Source: Clostridiales bacterium UBA1777
GTDB lineage: Bacteria; Bacillota; Clostridia; Oscillospirales; Oscillospiraceae
Direction: 5' to 3'
Assembly: GCA_002315275.1 (NCBI GenBank)
Contig: DCGN01000071.1
Location: 2,456-11,971, forward strand
Length of the DNA stretch: 9,516 nt
Shown piece by piece: positions 1 to 6,769 of this stretch. Each line of letters opens with the position of its first letter. Positions within the stretch are counted from its first letter, which is position 1. Both the position numbers and the translations under genes were made by a program. The notes below the pieces were generated by a model. It was not told where the DNA came from. It did not search any database and saw nothing but the letters and a program-made list of their open reading frames with translations.

Positions 1-59
1 GAACCGTGCTTTCCTTATGTGTAAAGAAACGGGAAAATAAAAAAGACAAAAAGTTTCAC

Positions 60-88
60 TTGCTTTTTCCGCGCTTCAACCCTATAAT
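60..88 (+). promoter_or_regulatory. Predicted sigma-A promoter of the dcw cluster
   Basis: A perfect TATAAT -10 box lies at 83-88. A TTGCTT at 60-65 keeps the TTG of the -35 consensus and sits at the ideal 17-bp spacing. The predicted transcription start is near base 95, which leaves a leader of about 50 nt before mraZ. It is the only convincing promoter in the window, so it probably drives much of the nine-gene run. The -35 half matches only 3 of 6 consensus positions, so activity may depend on repression or relief by MraZ, whose boxes begin just downstream. The position is inferred from sequence alone. Confidence 0.7.
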
Positions 89-96
89 TGATATGC

Positions 97-122
97 AAGT
101 GGGGCAAAGTGGATTAAAGTGG
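97..122 (+). promoter_or_regulatory. MraZ operator: three AAGTGG boxes at 10-bp spacing
   Basis: AAGTGG occurs at 97-102, 107-112 and 117-122, one helical turn apart, so all boxes face the same side of the DNA. MraZ is known to bind direct repeats of this kind upstream of its own gene: TGGG-type repeats with 5-nt spacers in E. coli, and AAAGTG-type repeats with short spacers in Mollicutes. The last two boxes here extend to AAAGTGG. The array begins at about the predicted transcription start and lies wholly in the mraZ leader, where bound MraZ would be expected to block initiation or promoter escape. No fourth box is visible at 87 or 127. Confidence 0.85.
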
Positions 123-136
123 TGAAACTGTTTCTC

Positions 137-142
137 GGAGGA
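137..142 (+). promoter_or_regulatory. Ribosome binding site of mraZ
   Basis: GGAGGA lies 4 nt before the ATG at 147 and 7 nt before a second ATG at 150. The spacing alone favours 150. MraZ proteins usually carry two residues plus one more before the conserved GEY, which favours 147. Either choice changes the protein by one residue only. Confidence 0.7.
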
Positions 143-146
143 TAGT

Positions 147-566
147 ATGATGACTGGCGAATACAAGCATTCTCTTGACAATAAGGGAAGGCTTTTCATT
201 CCTGCCAAGCTCAGAGATGAGCTCGGTGATATATTTTATGTAACACTTTCGATGGATAAGTGCCTTTGTGTATACAGCGCACAGACATGGCAGAAGCTCT
301 CCGACAGAGTTGATGAGATGAGCGTTGTGAAGCAGCGCAAGATGCGCCCTATTTTTGCTCATGCAGCAAAATGCGAGCTTGATGCGCAGGGCAGAGCGCT
401 TATTCCTCAGAATCTCAGAGACTACGCAAGCCTTATAAAGAACGTAACTGTTCTGGGCTGCAATAATCACGCCGAGCTTTGGGACAGCGAGGCTTGGGAG
501 CAGGTGTATTTAAGCGAAACTACGCCCGAGAATATCGCGGCCGTAATGGAGGAGCTTGAATTTTGA
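147..566 (+). CDS. mraZ: Transcriptional regulator MraZ
   Basis: DNA-binding regulator of the dcw cluster, 139 residues, a usual length for the family. It has two SpoVT/AbrB-like half domains, each with the conserved D-x3-R signature: D11-NKG-R15 after the N-terminal GEY (residues 4-6), and D79-AQG-R83 in the second half. The protein forms a ring-shaped oligomer in characterised members, which fits binding to several in-phase boxes, and three such boxes lie just upstream at 97-122. It is therefore very probably autoregulated. It is the first gene of the run. Its stop codon TGA overlaps the rsmH ATG in a TGATG, so the two are likely translationally coupled. No odd residues or truncation are seen. 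Confidence 0.97.
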   Translation: MMTGEYKHSLDNKGRLFIPAKLRDELGDIFYVTLSMDKCLCVYSAQTWQKLSDRVDEMSVVKQRKMRPIFAHAAKCELDAQGRALIPQNLRDYASLIKNVTVLGCNNHAELWDSEAWEQVYLSETTPENIAAVMEELEF

Positions 567-1501
567 TGGAAGAAGCAAAACATGTTTCCGTTCTGCTGAA
601 TGAATGCGTCGAAAATCTTAATATCAATCCCGAGGGCATCTATCTCGACGGAACTTTAGGTCTCGGAGGCCATTCCTATCAGATAGCATCAAGGCTGAAA
701 AACGGAAGGCTCATCTGTATAGACAGAGACGATACGGCAATAGAGAGGGCCGGGAAGAGGCTTGCCGCGTTCAAGGATAAGGTGACTCTTGTGCACGGAA
801 ACTTCTCCGATGCCGCCGAAATAATAGACTCCCTCGGAATTTCGGGAGTGGACGGAATGCTCTTTGACCTCGGTTGCTCATCCCCTCAGCTTGATGAGAT
901 AGAGCGCGGGTTTTCGTACCTTTACGAGGCACCGCTCGATATGCGCATGGACAGAACGGACGGGCTTACCGCGTATCAGATAGTTAATACATGGAGCCAG
1001 GATGAGCTGAACCGCATCCTTTGGGATTACGGCGAGGAGCGCTATGCGAGAAGAATATCTTCTGCGATCCTTTCCGCAAGAGAGGAAAAGCCCATTGACA
1101 ACACGGCGGAGCTTGTATCGATAATAAAAAGCGCTATGCCGGGGGCGGCGCTGCGTGAAAAGCAGCATCCCGCAAAGAGGACCTTCCAGGCAATAAGAAT
1201 TGCTGTCAACGATGAGCTCGGAGCGATAAAACGCATGATGGATACAGCTCCCGACAAGCTGAATCCCGGCGGAAGACTGTGCGTGATAAGCTTCCACTCG
1301 CTTGAGGACAGAATAATCAAAACGGGCATTGCGCACCGTGAAAACGGCTGCATTTGTCCGAGAGAGTCGCCCATATGCACCTGCGGCTTTAAGCAGACCC
1401 TTGCCAGCGTGTACAGGAAGCCCATCATCCCGACGGATGAGGAGATAGCCGAAAACCCGAGATCTCGCAGCGCCAAGCTGAGAGTGGCGGAGAGAGTCTG
1501 A
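566..1501 (+). CDS. rsmH: 16S rRNA (cytosine(1402)-N(4))-methyltransferase RsmH
   Basis: SAM-dependent enzyme (formerly MraW) that N4-methylates C1402 of 16S rRNA in the ribosomal P site; 311 residues from the ATG at 566. Visible motifs are KHVSVLLNE at the N-terminus, the SAM-binding DGTLGLGGHS (about 28-37), the acidic IDRD (about 52-55), FDLGCSSPQLD (about 100-110), PLDMRMD (about 123-129), RTFQAIRIAVNDEL (about 205-218), ISFHSLEDR (about 241-249) and a C-terminal NPRSRSAKLR. An in-frame TTG at 563 would add one residue; ATG is preferred because it overlaps the mraZ stop as TGATG. GGAGGAG at 548-554 inside mraZ is the likely ribosome binding site. Two CxC pairs near residues 262-273 are described as a finding. 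Confidence 0.97.
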   Translation: MEEAKHVSVLLNECVENLNINPEGIYLDGTLGLGGHSYQIASRLKNGRLICIDRDDTAIERAGKRLAAFKDKVTLVHGNFSDAAEIIDSLGISGVDGMLFDLGCSSPQLDEIERGFSYLYEAPLDMRMDRTDGLTAYQIVNTWSQDELNRILWDYGEERYARRISSAILSAREEKPIDNTAELVSIIKSAMPGAALREKQHPAKRTFQAIRIAVNDELGAIKRMMDTAPDKLNPGGRLCVISFHSLEDRIIKTGIAHRENGCICPRESPICTCGFKQTLASVYRKPIIPTDEEIAENPRSRSAKLRVAERV

Positions 1502-1783
1502 GTGTATATGAGAAGAACTGTATTGTTCTTTCGCGTAGTTATTGCATGCTTTGCGCTTGCTGCTTTGTTTGCGCTTGTCTGCTTTGCAAAAGTAACAGGT
1601 ACAGAGAAGGAAATTGATAAGCTTACGGACGAGATCGCTTCGCTTGAAAATGAAGTAACGATGCTTGAGATAAGTGAGGAAAACATTCTTTCACTTGGTG
1701 AGCTTGAGCAATACGCAAAAACTGTGCTTGACATGACGCCGATAAGCATCGACACAGTACGTTATATTCACCTTTCGGATTAA
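1502..1783 (+). CDS. ftsL: Cell division protein FtsL (FtsL/DivIC family)
   Basis: Small bitopic membrane protein of the divisome, 93 residues. It has a short basic N-terminus (R4, R5), one membrane segment at about 7-29, then a periplasm-side coiled coil at about 35-60 with hydrophobic residues I38, L41, I45, L48, V52 and L55 in clean 3-4 heptad spacing. The tail ELEQYAKTVLDM followed by VRYI resembles the family's usual ending. FtsL pairs with DivIC/FtsB and DivIB/FtsQ to activate the PBP-FtsW synthase pair, which is encoded downstream. The GTG at 1502 directly follows the rsmH TGA and has GGAG at 1489-1492 with 9-nt spacing. An ATG at 1508 is the alternative, removing two residues. Sequence identity in this family is low, so the call rests on length, topology and position. 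Confidence 0.9.
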   Translation: MYMRRTVLFFRVVIACFALAALFALVCFAKVTGTEKEIDKLTDEIASLENEVTMLEISEENILSLGELEQYAKTVLDMTPISIDTVRYIHLSD

Positions 1784-1817
1784 TTACAGGCTATCGTACT
1801 ATTGTCCTCGTGCGGCG

Positions 1818-1840
1818 AGTATACATATATAAAGTATACT
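1818..1840 (+). repeat. Perfect 7-bp inverted repeat upstream of the PBP gene
   Basis: AGTATAC (1818-1824) and GTATACT (1834-1840) are perfect inverted copies separated by a 9-nt AT-only spacer. The repeat ends 3 nt before the ribosome binding site of the PBP gene. It could form an RNA hairpin close to the ribosome binding site or be a site for a dimeric regulator. It is followed by CGGG and not by a T run, so it is not a standard terminator. Confidence 0.5.
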
Positions 1841-1843
1841 TTC

Positions 1844-1850
1844 GGGAGGA
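1844..1850 (+). promoter_or_regulatory. Ribosome binding site fixing the PBP gene start
   Basis: GGGAGGA ends 4 nt before the ATG at 1855. The reading frame is open further upstream to a GTG at 1810, but that GTG has no ribosome binding site and would place the inverted repeat inside the gene. The start at 1855 is therefore chosen. Confidence 0.85.
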
Positions 1851-1854
1851 TATA

Positions 1855-4170
1855 ATGTACAAGCTTGCCGATTCTGAAAATGTCAGGCCGAGTTATCAAA
1901 TGAAACGCCGCACACTGTTTGCCATGATAGTGTGCGGCGTTGCTGCTTTTTTGGCGCTTGCCGTCAGATTGTGGATTATCCAGATCAGAGACGGAAGCTT
2001 TTATGAGGAAAGAGCGCTTTCCCAGCAGCTGAGAGAAGTGCCCGCATCGCTTACACGCGGAACGATATATGACAGAAATAACAATATCCTCGCAGTAAGT
2101 GCCTCGGTTGAGAATATCTATTTCTGCACGTCAGAGGCAAATCAGGCAGGAGAAAGCCTCACCTTTATAGCTGACGGACTTGCCAGAATATTGGGGCTTG
2201 ACTATGATGATATACTTAAAAAGATGGAAAAAAGTACATCATGGTACGTTACCGTTTCAAAGAAGGTCGAGCGCGATAAAGCAGATGCCGTCAGAGCGTT
2301 TATAAGCAATAACGGACTTGTCAGTATCCACCTCGAAACCGATACAAAACGCTATTACCCGAACTCAGAGCTTGCCTGCCATTTGATAGGCTTTGTCGGT
2401 GATGACAATTACGGGCTCGAGGGAATAGAGGCGCTGTACGATGAAGCGCTTTCCGGCAGCGTATCAAGCTCAAAGCGGCTCACCAATGCATACGGCTCGG
2501 ATATATTATTCGGTCAGTATGAGTCTGTTTCGGTAGGAACCGGCGAATGCGATCTGACGACAACGATCGACGAGACTGTACAGTACTATGTAGAGAAGCA
2601 TCTGGCGCAGGCGGTTGAAGATTATGACATTCAAAACGGAGCAGGTGCGATCGCGATGGATGTCAATACGGGCGAGATACTTGCAATGGCGTCACTCGGG
2701 GGATATGATCTGAATAACTATCTCTCGATCGATCCCGAGACACAGCAGGAGATAAACGTCGCGAGCACAAAAGAAGAGGCGGCTGAGATGCTTCGCGAGG
2801 CGCAGGAGAAGCAGTGGCGGAATAAGGCGCTTTCGGATACATATGAGCCCGGCTCGACTTTTAAGATCATAACTCTTGCGATGGCACTTGAGGACGGTGC
2901 CGTCGATCTCAACAGCACCTTTTACTGCGGCGGATCCGTTTCAGTAAAGGGAAGAACCCGGCCAATCAGATGCTGGAAGACAGAGGGACACGGCTCGCAG
3001 GATCTCACAAAGGCAGTTCAGCATTCATGCAATGCGGCATTTGTAAATATCGGCCTCAGAGTCGGTGCGGAGAGATTTTACGATTACTGTGAGGCTTTCG
3101 GCTTTCTTGAAAGATCGGTCGATGCCGATGCTCAGCTTACAGCCAAAACTGGAATTGACCTCTTGGGCGAGAGCGGGAGCATCTGGTGGAGCAGAAATGT
3201 TTTCTGCTCGGAGAAGAATCTTTCCCAGCTTGCAGCGGCATCCTTCGGTCAGACGTTTACTATAACTCCGCTTCAGCTGATAACGGCTGTTTCCGCATGC
3301 GTTAACGGCGGAAAGCTGATGAAGCCTTATGCTGTGAGCACTATCACCGACGCAAAAGGAAATGTTGTTTATAAAAACGAGCCACAGGTCGTGCGCAGGG
3401 TCATCAGCGAGAGCACGAGCAGGACGGTAAGAACAATCCTCGAGCAGGTGGTGGGCGATGTTAATGACGGAACCGGCAGGAACGCGGCTGTTGCAGGATA
3501 TAAGATAGGCGGAAAAACAGGGACGAGCGAGAAGATATCGCTTGAGGCTCAGACGGGCGTTAAGGAGTATATAGTATCGTTTATAGGCTTTGCTCCTGCC
3601 GATGACCCGAAGATAGCGATACTTGTTTTCCTCGATACGCCGTCTTCAAACTCCGGCATCTACATAAGCGGAGGACAGATGGCCGCGCCGGTCGTCGGCA
3701 ATATGCTTGCGGATATACTGCCGTATATGGGAATCTACCCGAGCGAAGAAACGGAGAAGCTTTTGGCTGTTGTGCCCGAGCTTGTCGGATGCTCGCTTAC
3801 CGATGCTGCGAACTCGATTCGTGACTGCGGCCTTGAATACAGAACCGTAGGCAGCGGCAACACTGTAACAGACCAACTACCGGCTGCCGATTCATCCGTT
3901 GCAAAGGGAAGCCGGATTATACTTTATCTCGGCGCAGAGCCGTCACGCGATAAAGAAAAGGTTCCTGATCTGTCGGGATACTCATTTTACGAGGCAAGAG
4001 ACATTCTATCGGATTACGGACTGTTTATAAAAACATCAACTGATCTGTCGAAGCTTTCGGCCGGGAGCGTTCTTTCGCAGAGTATAAAAGCAGGGACAGA
4101 GGTCGATCACGGATTGATCATCAACGTAATCTTAATTGACAACGATGATTCGTTGTTGGGTAAATATTAG
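1855..4170 (+). CDS. spoVD: Class B penicillin-binding protein, SpoVD/PbpB (FtsI) type, with two PASTA domains
   Basis: Monofunctional D,D-transpeptidase that cross-links peptidoglycan with its FtsW/SpoVE partner; 771 residues. It has a short cytoplasmic tail, one membrane anchor (about 19-42), and a PBP dimerisation domain opening with the conserved R68-GTIYDR. The transpeptidase domain has SxxK at S334-TFK, SxN at S391-C-N and KTGT at K554-557. Two PASTA domains follow at about 640-693 and 703-761. Their count is closer to B. subtilis PbpB (two) than SpoVD (one), while genes in this position in Clostridia are often called spoVD. It is the only class B PBP seen here, so it may serve vegetative division, sporulation or both; the symbol is tentative. 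The start is set by the ribosome binding site at 1844-1850. Confidence 0.93.
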   Translation: MYKLADSENVRPSYQMKRRTLFAMIVCGVAAFLALAVRLWIIQIRDGSFYEERALSQQLREVPASLTRGTIYDRNNNILAVSASVENIYFCTSEANQAGESLTFIADGLARILGLDYDDILKKMEKSTSWYVTVSKKVERDKADAVRAFISNNGLVSIHLETDTKRYYPNSELACHLIGFVGDDNYGLEGIEALYDEALSGSVSSSKRLTNAYGSDILFGQYESVSVGTGECDLTTTIDETVQYYVEKHLAQAVEDYDIQNGAGAIAMDVNTGEILAMASLGGYDLNNYLSIDPETQQEINVASTKEEAAEMLREAQEKQWRNKALSDTYEPGSTFKIITLAMALEDGAVDLNSTFYCGGSVSVKGRTRPIRCWKTEGHGSQDLTKAVQHSCNAAFVNIGLRVGAERFYDYCEAFGFLERSVDADAQLTAKTGIDLLGESGSIWWSRNVFCSEKNLSQLAAASFGQTFTITPLQLITAVSACVNGGKLMKPYAVSTITDAKGNVVYKNEPQVVRRVISESTSRTVRTILEQVVGDVNDGTGRNAAVAGYKIGGKTGTSEKISLEAQTGVKEYIVSFIGFAPADDPKIAILVFLDTPSSNSGIYISGGQMAAPVVGNMLADILPYMGIYPSEETEKLLAVVPELVGCSLTDAANSIRDCGLEYRTVGSGNTVTDQLPAADSSVAKGSRIILYLGAEPSRDKEKVPDLSGYSFYEARDILSDYGLFIKTSTDLSKLSAGSVLSQSIKAGTEVDHGLIINVILIDNDDSLLGKY

Positions 4171-4179
4171 GAGCAGCGC

Positions 4180-5631
4180 ATGAAATTAAAGGAATTACTG
4201 AAGGAATTGAACGTTTTGGCCTGCACGGCCGATCCCGAGGCGGATATAACGGGAATAAGTTACGACTCGCGTATAACTCAGAAGGGGGATATGTTCGTTG
4301 CCGTCAGGGGCTTTGAGACGGACGGACACAAATATATCCCCAAGGCTGTTGAAAAGGGCGCTTCCGTTGTGCTCTGCGAGGATGTCCCGACGGTTGATGT
4401 TCCGTACGTTCAGATTGAAAGCTGCAGAAAAGGCCTGGCCCTTGCGAGCAAGGCGTTTTTCGGTGCTCCAGCATCGAGAATGAAGATCATTGGTATTACC
4501 GGCACAAACGGAAAAACTACCACCAGCTATCTGATAAAGCATCTCCTTGAGGAGACCTTAGGGGCTAAGGTCGGTCTCATCGGTACGAACGGCAATATGA
4601 TAGGGGAGAAGTTCATTCATTCGGAAAGGACAACGCCCGAAAGCTATGAGCTTCAGAAGCTTTTCAAGGAAATGGCGGATGAGGGCTGCACACATGTTGT
4701 CATGGAAGTATCGTCACACTCGCTCTCGCTTGACAGGGTTGCCGGAATAACCTACGAGGTCGGAATATTCTCAAACCTTACGCAGGATCATCTTGATTTC
4801 CATGGCACGATGGAGAATTACGCCGACGCTAAGGCAATTCTGTTCAGAAATTGCACCGTAGGCTGTGTGAATGCAGACGACGGATGGACAGAATATATCA
4901 CGCGTGACGCTTCCTGCAGACTGATGACTTTTTCGGCAGACAAGAGCGATGCCTCGCTTTTTGCCGATAATATAGTACTAAGTGCGGACGGAGTTAAATT
5001 TACTGCGCGGTACGGCGCGGAGTGCGCAGAGGCTTCGCTTGCAATTCCGGGCATGTTTTCCGTCCATAACGCGCTCGGAGTTATCGCTGCGGGGCTTGCT
5101 CTCGGAATTAGCCTCAAAGAGTGCACCGAGGCTCTTTCAAGCGCCGCGGGAGTACGCGGAAGAGCTGAGCGTGTACCGACAGACGGAGATTATTCGATTA
5201 TCATAGATTATTCTCATACTCCCGACGCGCTTGAAAACATTCTTCAGACGCTTCGCCCGATAACAAAAGGCCGTCTTATCGCCCTTTTCGGCTGCGGCGG
5301 AGACAGAGACAGGCTCAAACGCCCGATAATGGGCAGAATAGCCTCCGAAAATTCGGATATTTGCGTTGTCACGAGCGATAATCCTCGCACGGAAGATCCT
5401 GATGCTATTATTTCCGAGATCCTTCCGGGTATTTCGGATAAGGCTGAAACCGTTGTCATCTGCGATAGGATAGAGGCTATTCATTGGACTATTGACAATG
5501 CCTTGCCGGGTGATGTAATATTACTTGCCGGGAAAGGTCACGAGGATTATCAGGTTATCGGCCATGAGAAGATACATATGGACGAGAGAGAGATCGTTGA
5601 CGATTATTTAAGAGACAGAAAGAACCGCTGA
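4180..5631 (+). CDS. murE: UDP-N-acetylmuramoyl-L-alanyl-D-glutamate--2,6-diaminopimelate ligase MurE
   Basis: Cytoplasmic Mur ligase that uses ATP to add the third stem residue to UDP-MurNAc-L-Ala-D-Glu; 483 residues, normal for the family. The N-terminal nucleotide-binding domain is followed by the ATPase core with the P-loop G105-ITGTNGKTT, TTPES (151-155) and EVSSHS (176-181). K218 in YADAKAILF is the expected carbamylated lysine. The C-terminal domain has DNPR at 400-403 in DNPRTEDP, the signature of meso-diaminopimelate selectivity, where lysine-adding enzymes differ. GKGHEDYQ (451-458) is also present. AGGAG at 4169-4173 overlaps the TAG stop of the PBP gene and lies 6 nt before the ATG, so translation is probably coupled. 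A murF gene, often next to murE, is not seen. Confidence 0.97.
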   Translation: MKLKELLKELNVLACTADPEADITGISYDSRITQKGDMFVAVRGFETDGHKYIPKAVEKGASVVLCEDVPTVDVPYVQIESCRKGLALASKAFFGAPASRMKIIGITGTNGKTTTSYLIKHLLEETLGAKVGLIGTNGNMIGEKFIHSERTTPESYELQKLFKEMADEGCTHVVMEVSSHSLSLDRVAGITYEVGIFSNLTQDHLDFHGTMENYADAKAILFRNCTVGCVNADDGWTEYITRDASCRLMTFSADKSDASLFADNIVLSADGVKFTARYGAECAEASLAIPGMFSVHNALGVIAAGLALGISLKECTEALSSAAGVRGRAERVPTDGDYSIIIDYSHTPDALENILQTLRPITKGRLIALFGCGGDRDRLKRPIMGRIASENSDICVVTSDNPRTEDPDAIISEILPGISDKAETVVICDRIEAIHWTIDNALPGDVILLAGKGHEDYQVIGHEKIHMDEREIVDDYLRDRKNR

Positions 5632-5644
5632 ACGCGGTGCGATT

Positions 5645-5648
5645 GGAG
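5645..5648 (+). promoter_or_regulatory. Ribosome binding site fixing the mraY start
   Basis: GGAG ends 6 nt before the ATG at 5655. A GTG at 5637 in the same frame would add six residues but has no clear ribosome binding site and would place GGAG inside the gene. Confidence 0.7.
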
Positions 5649-5654
5649 TATATT

Positions 5655-6665
5655 ATGACTGTTAAGATTTGCTGTGCGTTTATCCTTGCGTTTTTATTTT
5701 CAACTGCTTTCGGGAAATACTATATTACATGGCTTCGCAAGCAGAAGGCAGGGCAGCAGATCAAAGGTCAGGTAACGTGGCACGCTTCTAAGAGCGGCAC
5801 GCCTACTATGGGCGGACTGATGTTCATCCTCGCGGTCGTGTTTGTTTGCCTAACGATAGGCTTCCCTTCAATGCTTGAGGGAAACTTCGTACATCTGTTC
5901 GTTCTTGTTTTCGGCCTTGTTTTCGGTGTGATCGGTTTCCTTGATGACTGGGAAAAGATAAAGCATAAGCAGAATCTCGGCCTGTCCGCTAAACAGAAGT
6001 TCCTGCTTCAGCTCGTTGCGGCGCTCGTGTTTGTGCTTCTGATGCGTAAAATGGGCTATGTCGCGCCGAACCTCTATATTCCGTTCAGCGGTAAGATCAT
6101 TCCCGTTCCCGAATGGCTTTACTTCATTTTTGCTTCATTTGTAATTGTAGGCACGGTCAATGCCGTGAATATTACCGACGGTGTTGACGGTCTTGCAACC
6201 GGAAGCAGCCTTCCTGTATGCCTTTTCTTTGTGGGCATCAGCTTCGCGTGGGGACAGAAGTACCTTGAGCTCGGTATTTTCGCCTCAGCTCTTTTCGGCG
6301 GTCTTATGGGATTCCTCGTTTATAATTTCAATCCCGCAAAGGTTTTTATGGGTGACACGGGGTCGCTGTTCCTCGGCGGATCAATAGCGGCTATGGCGTT
6401 TGCATATGATATGCCGCTCGTGCTGATTATTCTCGGCTTTGTATTCATAGTTGAAACTCTCTCTGATATAATTCAGGTCTGCTACTTTAAGGCGACCCAC
6501 GGCAAACGAATCTTTAAGATGGCACCCTTCCATCATCATCTTGAGATGGGCGGATGGACAGGCAAGAAGTGGTCAGAAAAAGAGCTGTTTGTTCTTTTTA
6601 CAGGCATATCCTTTGTGTGTGCTGTCATATCATTTATTGGGGTGTTTCAGAGATTCGCCATCTGA
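5655..6665 (+). CDS. mraY: Phospho-N-acetylmuramoyl-pentapeptide-transferase MraY
   Basis: Polytopic membrane enzyme that transfers phospho-MurNAc-pentapeptide from UDP to undecaprenyl phosphate, making lipid I on the inner face of the membrane; 336 residues, normal length. Visible signatures are GTPTMGG near the N-terminus, the aspartate pair D97-D98 in LDDWEKIK, NITDGVDGLA at 172-181, the catalytic-region aspartate D234 in FMGDTGS, and the histidine triad H293-H295 in FHHHLE. Alternating hydrophobic segments fit the expected ten membrane helices. It lies 23 nt after murE. In B. subtilis murD follows mraY, but here a 104-nt gap and then ftsW follow. Confidence 0.97.
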   Translation: MTVKICCAFILAFLFSTAFGKYYITWLRKQKAGQQIKGQVTWHASKSGTPTMGGLMFILAVVFVCLTIGFPSMLEGNFVHLFVLVFGLVFGVIGFLDDWEKIKHKQNLGLSAKQKFLLQLVAALVFVLLMRKMGYVAPNLYIPFSGKIIPVPEWLYFIFASFVIVGTVNAVNITDGVDGLATGSSLPVCLFFVGISFAWGQKYLELGIFASALFGGLMGFLVYNFNPAKVFMGDTGSLFLGGSIAAMAFAYDMPLVLIILGFVFIVETLSDIIQVCYFKATHGKRIFKMAPFHHHLEMGGWTGKKWSEKELFVLFTGISFVCAVISFIGVFQRFAI

Positions 6666-6690
6666 CACTGGCTTGGATGAGCAGCTTGTA

Positions 6691-6706
6691 CACTCCGTAA
6701 TGAGTG
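6691..6706 (+). other. Small stem-loop in the mraY-ftsW gap
   Basis: CACTC (6691-6695) pairs with GAGTG (6702-6706) around a 6-nt loop. The stem is short and has no T run after it, so it is unlikely to terminate transcription. It is listed because it shares the 104-nt gap with a second, better hairpin. Confidence 0.35.
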
Positions 6707-6732
6707 CTTGATGCGCATTGAAGATGCTTGTT

Positions 6733-6748
6733 ATCTGCGCTTGCAGAT
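6733..6748 (+). other. Stem-loop upstream of ftsW
   Basis: ATCTGC (6733-6738) and GCAGAT (6743-6748) form a perfect 6-bp stem with a GCTT loop, extendable by one U-G pair in RNA. It ends 8 nt before the ftsW ribosome binding site and is followed by GTTAAG, not a T run. It could be an RNA processing or stability element between mraY and ftsW, or chance. Confidence 0.45.
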
Positions 6749-6756
6749 GTTAAGTC

Positions 6757-6762
6757 GGGAGG
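6757..6762 (+). promoter_or_regulatory. Ribosome binding site fixing the ftsW start
   Basis: GGGAGG ends 7 nt before the ATG at 6770. The frame is open back to a TTG at 6728, but that codon has no ribosome binding site and the extra 14 residues would span the hairpin. Confidence 0.85.
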
Positions 6763-6769
6763 TGGGGCA

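Noticed and set aside
1..59. Possible end of an upstream gene or regulatory element
   Set aside because: This is short, A-rich sequence with no recognisable coding end, terminator hairpin or RNA gene; nothing can be supported from this stretch.
1042..1755. Long open frame on the minus strand (237 codons) across the rsmH end and ftsL
   Set aside because: It lies opposite two clear genes and its protein is a serine-rich string with no family motif, as expected for an antisense shadow.
1799..1831. Possible sigma-E-like promoter (CATATA) before the PBP gene, by analogy with B. subtilis spoVD
   Set aside because: The -10-like part is incomplete and no convincing -35 element sits at the right spacing; it is kept only as a point to test in the inverted repeat finding.
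1851..1856. TATAAT sequence just before the PBP gene, resembling a -10 box
   Set aside because: It overlaps the ATG start codon and has no -35 element at about 17 bp upstream (1828-1833 is AT-rich but unlike TTGACA).
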